DNA of 59,739 nt from Treponema sp. (GCA_017469785.1 JAFUFU010000021.1:1-59739), one strand, 5' to 3'; shown: positions 1 through 9,296, counted from the stretch's first letter. Made by a program: numbers and translations. Notes: generated by a model not told the origin, from the letters alone.

Positions 1-2
1 CC

Positions 3-263
3 GAAAAAATTCAGAGCCTTTCTGATGCGAGAAGGGCGGTCAATTTTGTGATTCTTGTCCGATTTGCCCTTTCTGCCTGTGCCGCAGCACTTCTTTCTGT
101 CTGCACGCTCAATTCCCTTGAGGACGCGAGCGTGATTCCTCTTCGCTTTGGCATTCCCCTGCTTTTAATTGCGCTTTCTTTCTTATCCGCGTTGTTTTTG
201 CTTCCTATTCGTGCGAAAATCGAAAAATCTGCCAATTTCAAGGTCTACGGTTCTGAGAATTAA
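3..263 (+). CDS. C-terminal fragment of an integral membrane protein
   Basis: The reading frame is open from base 3 to the TAA at 261-263, so this is the 3' end of a gene that starts before the window; an internal GTG at base 48 is unlikely to be the true start. The visible 86 residues hold two hydrophobic helices (roughly residues 16-37 and 48-72) joined by a short acidic loop and end in a basic cytoplasmic-type tail. That is the look of the last two helices of a transporter or polysaccharide export protein, but no family motif is present. The transglutaminase-like gene follows 21 bases later on the same strand. Confidence 0.6.
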   Translation, partial: EKIQSLSDARRAVNFVILVRFALSACAAALLSVCTLNSLEDASVIPLRFGIPLLLIALSFLSALFLLPIRAKIEKSANFKVYGSEN

Positions 264-284
264 AAGCGCAGTGGAGGTATCCCC

Positions 285-1802
285 ATGATAAAAAAATCTT
301 TCCTTATTCTCATTTCCTTGTTTCTTTCCTCTCAAATCTTTGCGGCAACGATGAGTTCCCGCGTCCGTCAGGTTCCCAAGCAGATTCAGGACGGGATTTT
401 CGTTAATCCCAAGGATAACATTGTTCCCCTCGTTAAATTCCTTGCAGGAACTTCTGGAGATACTTCGTCCCGCGTGAAAATCCTGCATGACTGGATTTGC
501 GACAATATTGCCTATGATTGTGATGTTTTTACGGAAGAGGGGGCAGGGGCGCAGGGCTATGAGACCGTTCTCAAAAAGCGAAAGGCCGTGTGCGTCGGCT
601 ACGCGAATCTCATGGCGGTCATGTGCCAGCTTGCGAACATCGACTCGGAGATTGTCTACGGCTGGTCGAAGGGCTTCAATTATCCCGGCTACCTGCGCCC
701 TGAAAGCGACCATGCATGGAATGCAATCAAAGTCGCGGGCAAATGGAAGCTGATTGATGTGACATGGGACGCGGGCTTTGTCGAGCGACGGACTTTTATA
801 AAACGATATACGACACAGTGGTACAACCTCACGCCGGAGCAGTTCATCTACTCCCATCTTCCGGAAGAAAAGGAATGGCAGCTTCTGGGCGAGAAACAAA
901 TCCGCACACCCGAGCGATTCGAGAATGAGCCGTATATTCCAGGCGTTTTCTTTGAGTACGGGCTTTCATTCGGAAAGGATGCTCCATCATACACGAATTT
1001 GATTCATGGTGAGACGGGATTTGATTTTTCAAGCTCCAAGAACGGTGTCTCGCTTTCTGCGGGCATATATGGGGAGTCTGATGGGGCAGACTTGAGCCGG
1101 GCCTCGTATTTTGAGAACGCCGGGCGGAACAAGCGGTTTTTGTTCGATGTTCCTGACAAAAAGGTCTATACGGTACGGGTCGGAGCGCGGATAAACGGAG
1201 TCACGAGCAATCCGTATTATTTTTCCCGTGCTGATTTTGAGCAGAAAGTCTTGGCAAAAGCTCAGGAACTTCTCGCAGAAAAGAAAATCACTAAGAATGA
1301 GGCGGATTTGTTTGTGAAATCCTATTACCTTGTCGCTGAGAATGACCGCTACTATTATGCAGAGGACTTGTTTGACAACGGGCGGAATATGGCGAACTCG
1401 AAAATCCTGAAACTTTTGGAACGGAATACGAGCCGCTATGAGAATGTGCTTTCTTTTGAAGTCAGGGCTGCTGATGATTACGCTGGTTTCGGAGCGGATG
1501 GGGCAAGATTTCCGCAACTCTATCTTGGTTATCAGACAGCGCAGAACATAAAACTCGTCTCTCCTTTACAGGGAACACTTCAAAAAGGAAGCGAGCAGCA
1601 TTTTGCCGTCTCAACAAGCGCGTACAGCAAGCTGGCTTTTGTGCTCGGTGAGAGTGATTTTGTGTTCCTGACGAAAAATCCCAAGACGGGGGCTTTTGAA
1701 CTGGATTATATCGTTCCTGGCGACATAGATGTATTGCATTTGTTTGCCTCAAAGGACGGAAGTCAGTTTGCCTCGCTCATATCTTGGGATATATGCGACT
1801 AA
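285..1802 (+). CDS. Secreted transglutaminase-like domain protein
   Basis: 505 residues with an N-terminal signal peptide (MIKKSFLILISLFLSSQIFA, cleavage near A20/A21). Residues about 60-165 match the transglutaminase-like/protein-disulfide fold with a Cys-His-Asp triad: C103 in KAVCVGYA, H143 in SDHAWNAIKV and D158 in IDVTWDAG. The rest (about 200-505) has no recognisable domain but looks beta-rich, as in extracellular binding modules. Start ATG at 285 has a good Shine-Dalgarno (GTGGAGG, 8 bases upstream). In bacteria this family is usually a periplasmic or surface peptidase or cross-linker; the substrate cannot be told. It is convergent with the SIMPL lipoprotein gene, with a 4-base gap. 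Confidence 0.8.
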   Translation: MIKKSFLILISLFLSSQIFAATMSSRVRQVPKQIQDGIFVNPKDNIVPLVKFLAGTSGDTSSRVKILHDWICDNIAYDCDVFTEEGAGAQGYETVLKKRKAVCVGYANLMAVMCQLANIDSEIVYGWSKGFNYPGYLRPESDHAWNAIKVAGKWKLIDVTWDAGFVERRTFIKRYTTQWYNLTPEQFIYSHLPEEKEWQLLGEKQIRTPERFENEPYIPGVFFEYGLSFGKDAPSYTNLIHGETGFDFSSSKNGVSLSAGIYGESDGADLSRASYFENAGRNKRFLFDVPDKKVYTVRVGARINGVTSNPYYFSRADFEQKVLAKAQELLAEKKITKNEADLFVKSYYLVAENDRYYYAEDLFDNGRNMANSKILKLLERNTSRYENVLSFEVRAADDYAGFGADGARFPQLYLGYQTAQNIKLVSPLQGTLQKGSEQHFAVSTSAYSKLAFVLGESDFVFLTKNPKTGAFELDYIVPGDIDVLHLFASKDGSQFASLISWDICD

Positions 1803-1806
1803 ACTT

Positions 1807-2535
1807 TTACTTCAACTGATACACGGCATCTACGCTTACTGTGACTGTGGAGCTTCCCCCCGAAACCGGTGTTGAGACAGCTTCGCTGGCTGACGCCATG
1901 TCCAAATTCGCAGTTTTCATGAGCATTGCCCTGGGATAAGAGTAGTCTGCGTGCTCTGAAATTGAAAGCACTTTTCCAAGCTTTGCTCCGCTTGCTCCTG
2001 CCAGAAGATTCGCGCTTTCCTGAGCTTGTGCGATTGCAAGACTTCGTGCCTGTTTTTTTGCAATCTCAGTGTCGCTTACGCCGTAGTTGAGTGAAGAGAG
2101 CTGATTCGCACCGCTTTTGAGGGCGAGGTCAATCACATCGCTTACCATGCTTATTTTCTTGACGAGAATCTTAATCTGGTTTGTGACGCGGTAGTCGTCT
2201 GGAATCTGCCGGCCCGTTTTCTGGTCATAGTGAGATTCCTGATAGACCGAGTAGTTCTGTGTGGAAATGCAGTCCTTTGAAATTCCAGCCTTGATGATTT
2301 CATCCTGTACGGCTGTCATTTTCTTGGCGTTTTCAGATGAAGTCTCTGCGACATCCTTACCTTTTGTGATTACTGAAAGAATAATTGTAGCATTGTCGGC
2401 TTCAAGGGTGACGGCACCCGTTCCCGAAACACTGACAGTACGCTTTGAATAGGCATCCTGATGAATCGTACAGGAAGAGAGGGCAAAAAGTCCGGCAAAA
2501 AGAATAGCCGTGCTGTAAACAAAATTTTTTTTCAT
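1807..2535 (-). CDS. SIMPL (DUF541) domain lipoprotein
   Basis: 242 residues. The N-terminus has a lipoprotein signal with lipobox LSSC (C22), so the product should be a periplasmic lipid-anchored protein. The body matches the SIMPL/DUF541 family: a VSGTGAVTLEADNATIILSV start, the YSVYQESHYDQKTG segment, and an ISM..DVIDLALKSGAN stretch near the middle. Family members (for example E. coli YggE and BP26) form periplasmic oligomers linked to stress tolerance; molecular role is poorly defined. It is the last gene of the minus-strand run smc - bitopic protein - large lipoprotein - this gene, 35 bases after the large lipoprotein. Confidence 0.8.
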   Translation of the reverse strand: MKKNFVYSTAILFAGLFALSSCTIHQDAYSKRTVSVSGTGAVTLEADNATIILSVITKGKDVAETSSENAKKMTAVQDEIIKAGISKDCISTQNYSVYQESHYDQKTGRQIPDDYRVTNQIKILVKKISMVSDVIDLALKSGANQLSSLNYGVSDTEIAKKQARSLAIAQAQESANLLAGASGAKLGKVLSISEHADYSYPRAMLMKTANLDMASASEAVSTPVSGGSSTVTVSVDAVYQLK

Positions 2536-2570
2536 AAAAGAAACTCCTTGTTCAATTTCTTGTTTTTAAG

Positions 2571-4454
2571 TTAGCGAATATCGATATAGAATCGCTTCAA
2601 ATAAATGGAGCGGTTTTTAGCCTGTTTCCACAGTGGACTTGCAGGAAAACGTTTTACCAGCATATCGTATGAATCTACGGCAAAACGTATGTCGCGGACA
2701 GAACTGTTGCTTTCAGAAATTTGTCCCAAAAGGAAGAGAGCCTCATCAAGGCGGCTTGACGCATTGTTGTAATATTCCTGTGCTTTATTGAGGGCATCTT
2801 CAAATTTTCCCGACACAAAATCTTCTTTTGCCTGATCAAGCAGGGATTCGCCTGAGGAAGTGTTTTGAGTCTCAAGGATTACATCCGGTTCTTCTGTAAT
2901 CACTGAATCTGAATCCGACTGATCTGACTGTGAAGAGGTGGGAATGTAATTCTGGAACTGCAGGTTGTTTTCGCCTTCATTTCTGGCTGTGGTCTCTTCC
3001 TGCTTCTGTCCCTGAATTTCATCGTCTCCTTTCAGGTTTATTGAGTCTTTTTGCTCCGTTTGCTCTGTCGTCTGGATGACAGTCTTGACATCGCTTTCTG
3101 CTGTTCGCAGTGGCTGTGCAGGGCTTGAAAGAGGCGTGCTTTGAGTTGCCGTGGATGGAGATGAAGAGACAGGCGGTTTTTCAGGAGCCTTTTTCACACT
3201 CTCGGAAGCTTTTCCCTCAGTTTTAGGAGCATTTTCCTTTGATTCAGGTGCTTTTTGCTCGGATTCAGGGACCTTGTTCACTATTTCGGGGGCTGTCTGT
3301 TCTTCTTTTTCTGCTTGCGCTTTTTCGGTCGCACGGTCAATCCTTCGCTGTGGTTTTGCAGGAATAATCTCCGCGTAAGAGGGCGCCTTTATTCTCCCTG
3401 TTCCTTTCTTGTTCTGAACATCGACTTCCAGATAATCATCAATGTATTCCCCTGTGAGGGCGTTATTTTTATAGAAGTGAAGAAGTGTTTTTCCTGATTT
3501 TTTTGCCCGGAGAGCGAATGTCGTGTTTCCGGTTCCAAGTTTTCTTCCGAAATAGTTGAAAAGCGGTTCAGTTCCAGTTTCTCCTATATAAACCCAGCCG
3601 TTTCCGGGATAGACAACATCAAGATACTGGTTGACTTTCAGTGATGCCGATCGCGATGGGACTATTGGCTTTTCTTCAGGAGTCTCCTCCTTATTTTCTA
3701 TTTCTTTGTTAGACTCCTCATTTTCTTTGCTTTTGGATTCGGTCTCTGCGTTTTGAGCGGCTTTTGCCGGTGGCTCTGAAGCTGCCATTTCAGCAAGCCG
3801 TGGCTCTTCCGTTGTCTCATGACCTTCTTCAGTTTTCTTGGAATCCTCTTCCGGACTGGCTTCTGGTTCTGAGCTTGCCGCGGAATCATCTCCTGCAATT
3901 TTCTCCGATTCTTCCTTTTCTTCCGGCAAATCGTGGACTACTACTTCTGGTTCCTCAAAAATCTGATATTCATGTACCCTGTTTTTTTCATCAGTAGTCG
4001 GTGCTTCCCCGCCGTCTTTTTCAAGGACCGAGTCTTCATCGCTTACTTTTTCGGGCGGCAGGCTGTTTTCTTCGGTATCTTCAATAGAGACTGTTGCCTC
4101 AGTCACTTCTGCGCCCGCATCGCTGACATCGTTTTCGTCTTCTTCCTCTTGAACGGAGTACTGACCAGCTTCTTCATCCTGTGCATCTTCGCCTTTGTCT
4201 GCAGATTCTGCTTCAGGCTCTGCGTATACGACGCCGTCCTGGCCGCCTGCGCTTGAAGCTGAGTTCAATTTATCTGCGATTCCCCCGGCAATATCAACCT
4301 GAGTCTGAGAAAAAGAATCATCGGTCAAATCTGACTGTTCATCAGCTTGAACTTCTTGGGCCTGTGTCTCAGCAATGGGCTGTGTCGAACTGCAGGAAGC
4401 GAGAAAAAATGAGAGTGAAACAAAAAGCGACAGCGCAAAAATCTGTTTTTTCAT
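2571..4454 (-). CDS. Large acidic lipoprotein with C-terminal TPR-like helices
   Basis: 627 residues, starting with a lipoprotein signal (lipobox FLASC, C21). Residues about 30-270 and 355-510 are low-complexity, rich in Glu, Ser, Lys and Pro, and probably disordered. Between them (about 270-350) lies a compact beta-type module (SASLKVNQYLDVVYPGNGWVYIG region), and the last ~90 residues form TPR-like helices (LLDQAKEDFVSGKFEDALNK and following). This suggests an envelope protein that spans distance with flexible linkers and binds a partner with its C-terminus. No specific function can be assigned. The ATG overlaps the previous gene's TAA as TAATG, so the pair is translationally coupled. Apparent plus-strand ORFs inside it are shadows. 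Confidence 0.75.
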   Translation of the reverse strand: MKKQIFALSLFVSLSFFLASCSSTQPIAETQAQEVQADEQSDLTDDSFSQTQVDIAGGIADKLNSASSAGGQDGVVYAEPEAESADKGEDAQDEEAGQYSVQEEEDENDVSDAGAEVTEATVSIEDTEENSLPPEKVSDEDSVLEKDGGEAPTTDEKNRVHEYQIFEEPEVVVHDLPEEKEESEKIAGDDSAASSEPEASPEEDSKKTEEGHETTEEPRLAEMAASEPPAKAAQNAETESKSKENEESNKEIENKEETPEEKPIVPSRSASLKVNQYLDVVYPGNGWVYIGETGTEPLFNYFGRKLGTGNTTFALRAKKSGKTLLHFYKNNALTGEYIDDYLEVDVQNKKGTGRIKAPSYAEIIPAKPQRRIDRATEKAQAEKEEQTAPEIVNKVPESEQKAPESKENAPKTEGKASESVKKAPEKPPVSSSPSTATQSTPLSSPAQPLRTAESDVKTVIQTTEQTEQKDSINLKGDDEIQGQKQEETTARNEGENNLQFQNYIPTSSQSDQSDSDSVITEEPDVILETQNTSSGESLLDQAKEDFVSGKFEDALNKAQEYYNNASSRLDEALFLLGQISESNSSVRDIRFAVDSYDMLVKRFPASPLWKQAKNRSIYLKRFYIDIR

Positions 4455-4816
4455 TAGGGAGCGGCTCCTATTATACCTTCCACTGTTTTATCATTGGCTT
4501 TTTCTAGTTCTGCCATTGTTTCTTCTTCCGGGTAGGTAAACCATGTGTTTATGTCTTCTTTTGACCACTGATTTTCGGGAATTCTTGTGGGGTAATATTC
4601 TTTTTCGATATCCAGCGAATCAGGAGTCAGAATCGGAGAATCTTGAGTGAATGGCTCTGGAGCCTGCATTTCTGTTTTTTTGACGGGCGTGGTCTGAATC
4701 ATGAGGATTACAAGCCCCGCGATAAACAAAAAGACGATTATGCCGATAAAGGCGAATAAAAAAGGTTTTTCACGAGTCAAATCAGAAATACTTTCTTTTA
4801 ATTCATCAAAATCCAT
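4454..4816 (-). CDS. Small single-pass membrane protein
   Basis: 120 residues: a short charged cytoplasmic N-terminus, one transmembrane helix (about residues 19-42, FAFIGIIVFLFIAGLVILMI), and an acidic, proline-containing outer part of about 75 residues. I do not recognise the family. It sits 3 bases after the smc stop codon and overlaps the start of the large lipoprotein gene by one base, so it is clearly part of the same transcript. The position between a chromosome-structure gene and envelope lipoproteins may simply reflect operon packing. Confidence 0.7.
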   Translation of the reverse strand: MDFDELKESISDLTREKPFLFAFIGIIVFLFIAGLVILMIQTTPVKKTEMQAPEPFTQDSPILTPDSLDIEKEYYPTRIPENQWSKEDINTWFTYPEEETMAELEKANDKTVEGIIGAAP

Positions 4817-4819
4817 TTA

Positions 4820-7800
4820 TCAGTCCTTCTTTTCTGAATCTGCATCCTTGTTTTCGGAAGTGCTTTCCTGACCGCCTTCTTGAGAGGACTCACTTTCTTT
4901 TTTTGCCTCTTCGGCAGCCTGCTTGGCGGCCTTTGCTTCGGCTCGAGCCCGTTTTGCGGCTTCCCTCTGCTCTTCGTTGTATTTTTCGACCACAGGGTCG
5001 GTGATTGTTCCGTCAGGATTGTGAATTCGCGGCTCTGGTCGCGGAGGGAGAACGATTCCCTCTTCTTCGGGAACATCCTCCTCAATGAATTTATCCGTGT
5101 TATCAAAAGAATCATCGCTGGTAATTGGCTTGTCAAGACTCATGGTAACGACTTTACTTACGCCTGACTCCTGCATGGTAACGCCGAGAAGGGTGCTTGC
5201 ACAGGCAACAGTCTTTTTGTTGTGAGTGATGACAATATACTGAGAAACTTTGGCAAATGAGCGCAGGGCATTTACCAGACTGTTTACGTTGGGGTCGTCC
5301 AAAGCCGCGTCAATCTCGTCGAGAAGACAGAATGGAGAGGGACGAACCTGATAGGTTGCAAAGAGAAGGGCAACCGCTGTCATGGTCTTTTCACCACCAG
5401 AGAGAAGGGCGATATTCTGCAATTTCTTTCCTGGCGGCTCGGCGTAAATGTCGATGCCGGAAGACAATACGTTCTGAGGATCCGTCAATCGCAATTCTCC
5501 ACGGCCACCGTTGAAGAGACGGCGGAACATATTGTGGAAATTTTTTTTGATTTTGTTGTATGTCGAAATGAACATTTCCGTTGACTTCGACTTGATTTCT
5601 TCAGAGACTCGCAGGAGATTTTCGAGAGATTTATTGGTGTCATCAAAACTTGCCTGAAGCTTTTCGTAACGTTCCTTTTGCTCGCCGAATTCTTCTGGCG
5701 CCATAAGGTTGACCGAGCCCAAATCAGCCAGGGCTTTTCTGGAATCAGAGAGCTTTTCCCGTAACACGACAGAAGGCGTGTTGATTTTGTACATGCGCTC
5801 TTCAAATTCCATGAGATCTCGGGAATGGGTTTCGATAAAGTTCTGCTTGATGTTACGGATGTCATTCTCGCTGGTGACAAGCTTTAATGTCAAATCTTCA
5901 TATTGAGACTGATATTTCTGCTGCTCCTCGCGCTTTTTGTCCAGGGCGTTCTTTTTGCCGCTTACGCTGGTGTTGCACCTCTTGATTTCTTCATCGAGAT
6001 TTCCCATGGTTTCGGCACATTCGCTTCCACGGCGCTCGATTTCAGACAAGGAAGAAGCGATGTCAGAAAGACGCTCGTCCAAGTCTTCCTGATTTTTCTG
6101 CTCCAGGTACAAATCCTGCTCATTCTGGCGCAAGGCATTCTGCTCGCTTACGAGATTTCGCTTTAAAAGGTCGGCGGTCTGCTTTGCGTTGAAAATCTGT
6201 TGCTGCATCTGGGCTTCTGAAATGCGGAGCTGGCTTAAAGTATCCTTGTATTCGCCGATTTTTCCGATTAAAAGGACATTCTCAGCCTTGAAGCCGTCGA
6301 TTCTCTCGCGGATTGAGGAAACCCTTTGTACATTTTCCTGAATGTGCTGGTCGATGCTTCTCTTTTTTGTGATAATACCTTCCGGAGAAAGAAATTCATC
6401 GATGAAGTTCGGCACCGTCTGGGCGTAATTCTGAACTGCGCCTTCAATCTGTGCGACAATTGAAGCAACTTCATCCAAGGCCTTGATTGCATCCTTGGCG
6501 AAATTCTCGTTCTCTTCGTTTGAGTGGCCTTTGAGGGAGGCAAAATCGCTGAAAATGTTGCGGCGTCCTTCTGCAAAGACTTTGAGTTTTCCCACCAGAG
6601 AATCCAAGTCTTCTCTGGCTTTTTTGCTTGCCGCGCTCGAAAAGCCTGAATCCCTGAGCTTGGAATCGAGCTCTGTAACGATATCCTCTGTGATGGCTTC
6701 AAGTTCTTTCTGGAAATTTTCCCGCTCTGTAAGAAGATTTTTGATTTCTTCCTCGCTTTCGCTGATTTTCTGCTCGTTCTCGTTTATTTGATTCTGGGAA
6801 GTTTCGATATTTTTGACGAAAGATTCGATGTTCTCTTTGACTTCTTCGATTTGCTTGGTCTTTGAGTGCAAATCAGCGTCCTGATCGGAAATTTCCTCGT
6901 TGAGTTCATCGATTCGTTCCTGAATCGAGCGGGCTTTAAGTTCAAGGGTGCCGATTTTTTCACGGATTGTGCGCTCCTGCTCGTTCAAAAGTTTCTGCTG
7001 GTCGAGTTTGTTGGTCTTTTCGGTCTGAATACGGACGAGTTCCATCTGCAATTCGCCCATTTTGGCCTGCAATTCCTTGATTTTATCGCTGTTTTCTGTG
7101 AGAGTGTTTAGAATTTCATCGATTTCAGCCTGAACCGCGTTACGCTTTTCGGCGATTTCTTCCTTGGCCTGAGTCTGACGGGCCTGATTCTGAACAAAAT
7201 CCTTTAATTTGAGAAGCTGAATGTCCAGCTCAAAGTTGAAAATGGCTTCCTTAAGCTCACGGTATTTGATTGTCTTTTCGCTCTGGACTTTAAGGGTCTC
7301 GTAACTGCGCTTGTTTTCTGCAAGGGCGACTTCGATTTGGGCGAGATTTTGCCTTGTACGCTCAAGTTCCCGCTCTGCCTCAGCGACCTCTGCCTTGCTT
7401 CGTGAGATACCCGCTGCTTCTTCAAAAAGGTAGCGGCGGTCTTCCGGTTTGCTTGAAAGAATCTGGTCGATTTTGCCCTGTTCCATGACAGAGTAAGCTG
7501 CCTTACCGACACCCGTGTCCATAAAGAGACGGCGAACGGCTGTGGCCCCGACCTGCTTGTTGTTGATGTAATATTCGTTTTCGCCAGACCGATAGAGACG
7601 GCGTTTAAGCGTGACTTCTGAAGGTGCGACCTGAGCGTCATCGAATTTAAGAAGTCCGTTTTCGTTTGCAAGGGTGAGGGTGACTTCCGCGATATTGAGC
7701 GGCGGGCGGGTTTCAGTTCCGTTGAAAATGACGGATTCCATGGTGTCTGCCCGGAGATTTTTTGCCTTGTTCTCTGCAAGAACCCATTTTACAGCATCAA

Positions 7801-7921
7801 CGACATTGCTTTTTCCACAGCCGTTAGGGCCCAAGAGAGCCGTAATGCCGTCAGCAAATTCCACATGGGTTTTGTCGGCAAAAGATTTAAATCCAAATAT
7901 ATCCAGACTTTTTAGAAACAC
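4820..7921 (-). CDS. smc: Chromosome segregation protein SMC
   Basis: 1033 residues. The N-terminal ATPase half is classic: Walker A GPNGCGKSN near residues 31-39 and the KTHVEFADGITALLGP lead-in. The C-terminal half has the ABC signature LSGGEKTMTAVALLFA (about 839) and Walker B CLLDEIDAALDDPN (about 865), then the ITHNKKT H-loop. Two long coiled-coil arms lie between. The middle (about 410-560) lacks the glycine-rich conserved hinge of typical SMCs, and the protein is shorter than the usual ~1170-1190 residues. A charged tail of ~110 residues follows the head and is family-atypical. SMC organises and segregates the nucleoid with ScpA/ScpB. Start is GTG with GAGG 7 bases upstream; an extended -10 promoter precedes it. 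Confidence 0.92.
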   Translation of the reverse strand: MFLKSLDIFGFKSFADKTHVEFADGITALLGPNGCGKSNVVDAVKWVLAENKAKNLRADTMESVIFNGTETRPPLNIAEVTLTLANENGLLKFDDAQVAPSEVTLKRRLYRSGENEYYINNKQVGATAVRRLFMDTGVGKAAYSVMEQGKIDQILSSKPEDRRYLFEEAAGISRSKAEVAEAERELERTRQNLAQIEVALAENKRSYETLKVQSEKTIKYRELKEAIFNFELDIQLLKLKDFVQNQARQTQAKEEIAEKRNAVQAEIDEILNTLTENSDKIKELQAKMGELQMELVRIQTEKTNKLDQQKLLNEQERTIREKIGTLELKARSIQERIDELNEEISDQDADLHSKTKQIEEVKENIESFVKNIETSQNQINENEQKISESEEEIKNLLTERENFQKELEAITEDIVTELDSKLRDSGFSSAASKKAREDLDSLVGKLKVFAEGRRNIFSDFASLKGHSNEENENFAKDAIKALDEVASIVAQIEGAVQNYAQTVPNFIDEFLSPEGIITKKRSIDQHIQENVQRVSSIRERIDGFKAENVLLIGKIGEYKDTLSQLRISEAQMQQQIFNAKQTADLLKRNLVSEQNALRQNEQDLYLEQKNQEDLDERLSDIASSLSEIERRGSECAETMGNLDEEIKRCNTSVSGKKNALDKKREEQQKYQSQYEDLTLKLVTSENDIRNIKQNFIETHSRDLMEFEERMYKINTPSVVLREKLSDSRKALADLGSVNLMAPEEFGEQKERYEKLQASFDDTNKSLENLLRVSEEIKSKSTEMFISTYNKIKKNFHNMFRRLFNGGRGELRLTDPQNVLSSGIDIYAEPPGKKLQNIALLSGGEKTMTAVALLFATYQVRPSPFCLLDEIDAALDDPNVNSLVNALRSFAKVSQYIVITHNKKTVACASTLLGVTMQESGVSKVVTMSLDKPITSDDSFDNTDKFIEEDVPEEEGIVLPPRPEPRIHNPDGTITDPVVEKYNEEQREAAKRARAEAKAAKQAAEEAKKESESSQEGGQESTSENKDADSEKKD

Positions 7922-7952
7922 AAGGAAACCTCATTTTGAAATAGTTCTGAAT

Positions 7953-7982
7953 AGTATAGCACGAAATTGCCTTATAGTTCAA
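7953..7982 (-). promoter_or_regulatory. Predicted sigma-70-type promoter of smc
   Basis: On the minus strand: -35 TTGAAC (7977-7982), 18-base spacer, -10 TATACT (7953-7958) preceded by TGC, giving an extended -10. Transcription should start near 7946, leaving a ~25-base leader with the GAGG site of smc. Confidence 0.5.
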
Positions 7983-7992
7983 TGATTTTACC

Positions 7993-8055
7993 CCTCACAG
8001 AGGGCACGGAGTTCACAGAGTGAAAAACCTCTGTGTCCTCTTTAGCTCTGTGAGG
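7993..8055. repeat. Nested palindromic element between helicase and smc
   Basis: Outer arms CCTCACAGAG (7993-8002) and CTCTGTGAGG (8046-8055) are perfect 10-base inverted repeats; an inner pair CACAGAG (8014-8020) and CTCTGTG (8029-8035) is also perfect. The text resembles the CTCTGTG-type intergenic repeats seen in many bacterial genomes. The element runs into the helicase gene and supplies its last codons and TAA. A fainter copy of the same wording is at 10528-10552. It may also act as a terminator for the helicase transcript, though no T-tract follows. Confidence 0.6.
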
Positions 8056-9238
8056 AACTTGTTTCCATCACTTCATTCGGATCGACCAGTTTTCCCTTGT
8101 AAAGAATTCTCGGATATACGGTGATTTTGAGTTTTTTTTCGATAGCGGCGTATTTTCTCATTTCAAAGGCATCACCGATTACGATATTTACGCCTGTCTT
8201 TCCCATGCGGGCTGTTCTTCCTGCCCGGTGGATGAAAAAGTCATCATCTGAGGGCATGTCCATTTGGATTACATGACTGATGTTTGGAATGTCCATACCG
8301 CGTGCAACCAAATCGCTGGTAACGAGAATCTTTATTTTGCCGCTTCTGAATCGGTCGATGGTTGATTTTCGCTCCGTTTTTTCGGTTTTTGCGGTGAGGG
8401 CAGAGCACTCTATGTTGTGGTGTTTCAGTTTTGCGGTGATGTTTGCCACCTGGTCAAGCTTTGATGTGAATACAAGGGCTTTTTCGCATTTTTCAGCGGC
8501 TAAGAGCTTTCTGAGTGTCTCGATTTTATTCCGCGTTTCGGCGAAAATGGCGTAATGGGTGATTCTCTTTCGGAGAACATCTTCCGGCGGAAGAAAGAGC
8601 GTCTTTAAATCGCTTTCTGTTGTTCCGTTCTGCTTGATTCTTGTGTCCTGAAGTATTTTCCGCGTAGATTTTGTGATTGTCGCGCTGGCGGCAATGAGCT
8701 GAATATCTTTTTTCATGGCGTTTATCAGCGCCACAGTGTCTTCAATCATTTCCTTTGCGGTGAGCCGGTCAACTTCATCGAGAACAAGAGCCTGAACTCC
8801 GTCAAGCTTGAGCTTTTTCAGGTGGAACAATTCGAGGAGCCTTGCCGGACCTCCGATGACTATGAGAGGTTTTTCTTTTAAAAGCTCGACCTGTCTTTTG
8901 ATTGGCGCTCCGCCGACTAAAAGGGCGGCCTTGCTTGACGTGACAAGCTGAACCTGAGTCTTAATCTGGGATGCGAGTTCAATTGTCGGGGCAATGATGA
9001 CGATTCTCACTTCTTTTTTTTGATTTTCTTGTTTTTCGATAATCTGAAGCAAAGGCAGAAGATAGGCCAGTGTTTTTCCAGTCCCCGTTTCGCTCTGGAA
9101 GAGTAAGGAGCTTCCTTGCAGAAGTTCTGGTATTGCCTGAGCCTGTACCGTCGTTGGTTCGGTGATTTGTATCTCTGTAAGTTTTTCGATGAAGGTATCT
9201 TCAATACCAAGTTCTCTGAAAGTCTTTGCTGATTTCAT
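8042..9238 (-). CDS. DEAD-box-family ATP-dependent RNA helicase
   Basis: 398 residues from ATG at 9238. RecA domain 1: SETGTGKT (motif I), VLDEVDRL (motif II, here DEVD instead of DEAD), and SAT in AASATITKS (motif III). RecA domain 2: TSDLVARGMDIP and HRAGRTARMGKTG (motif VI). It lacks a long C-terminal extension, so it is a minimal helicase of the kind that remodels ribosomal or mRNA structures. A longer frame to 9298 exists, but its extra 20 residues are hydrophobic and non-conserved; the 9238 ATG lies 6 bases after a -10 box (TATAGT) with no Shine-Dalgarno, suggesting a leaderless mRNA. It is divergent from the glycosyltransferase gene. Its last residues are encoded by the palindromic element. 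Confidence 0.88.
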   Translation of the reverse strand: MKSAKTFRELGIEDTFIEKLTEIQITEPTTVQAQAIPELLQGSSLLFQSETGTGKTLAYLLPLLQIIEKQENQKKEVRIVIIAPTIELASQIKTQVQLVTSSKAALLVGGAPIKRQVELLKEKPLIVIGGPARLLELFHLKKLKLDGVQALVLDEVDRLTAKEMIEDTVALINAMKKDIQLIAASATITKSTRKILQDTRIKQNGTTESDLKTLFLPPEDVLRKRITHYAIFAETRNKIETLRKLLAAEKCEKALVFTSKLDQVANITAKLKHHNIECSALTAKTEKTERKSTIDRFRSGKIKILVTSDLVARGMDIPNISHVIQMDMPSDDDFFIHRAGRTARMGKTGVNIVIGDAFEMRKYAAIEKKLKITVYPRILYKGKLVDPNEVMETSSSQS

Positions 9239-9244
9239 GCTTCT

Positions 9245-9277
9245 ACTATAGCAGAATAGAAAAAAAAGTGCTATAAT
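9245..9277. promoter_or_regulatory. Divergent extended -10 promoters for helicase and glycosyltransferase
   Basis: Within the 58-base gap, the minus strand has TGC-TATAGT (-10 at 9245-9250) 6 bases before the helicase ATG. The plus strand has TGC-TATAAT (-10 at 9272-9277), which would start RNA near 9284, about 13 bases before the glycosyltransferase ATG. Neither has a good -35, which fits extended -10 promoters. Confidence 0.5.
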
Positions 9278-9296
9278 GATATGGTTTATCGTAATC

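Noticed and set aside
183..899. 238-codon minus-strand ORF opposite the transglutaminase-like gene
   Set aside because: The plus-strand gene has signal peptide, catalytic triad and a ribosome site; the antisense product has none.
1029..1517. 162-codon minus-strand ORF
   Set aside because: Shadow of the transglutaminase-like gene with no motif or start signal.
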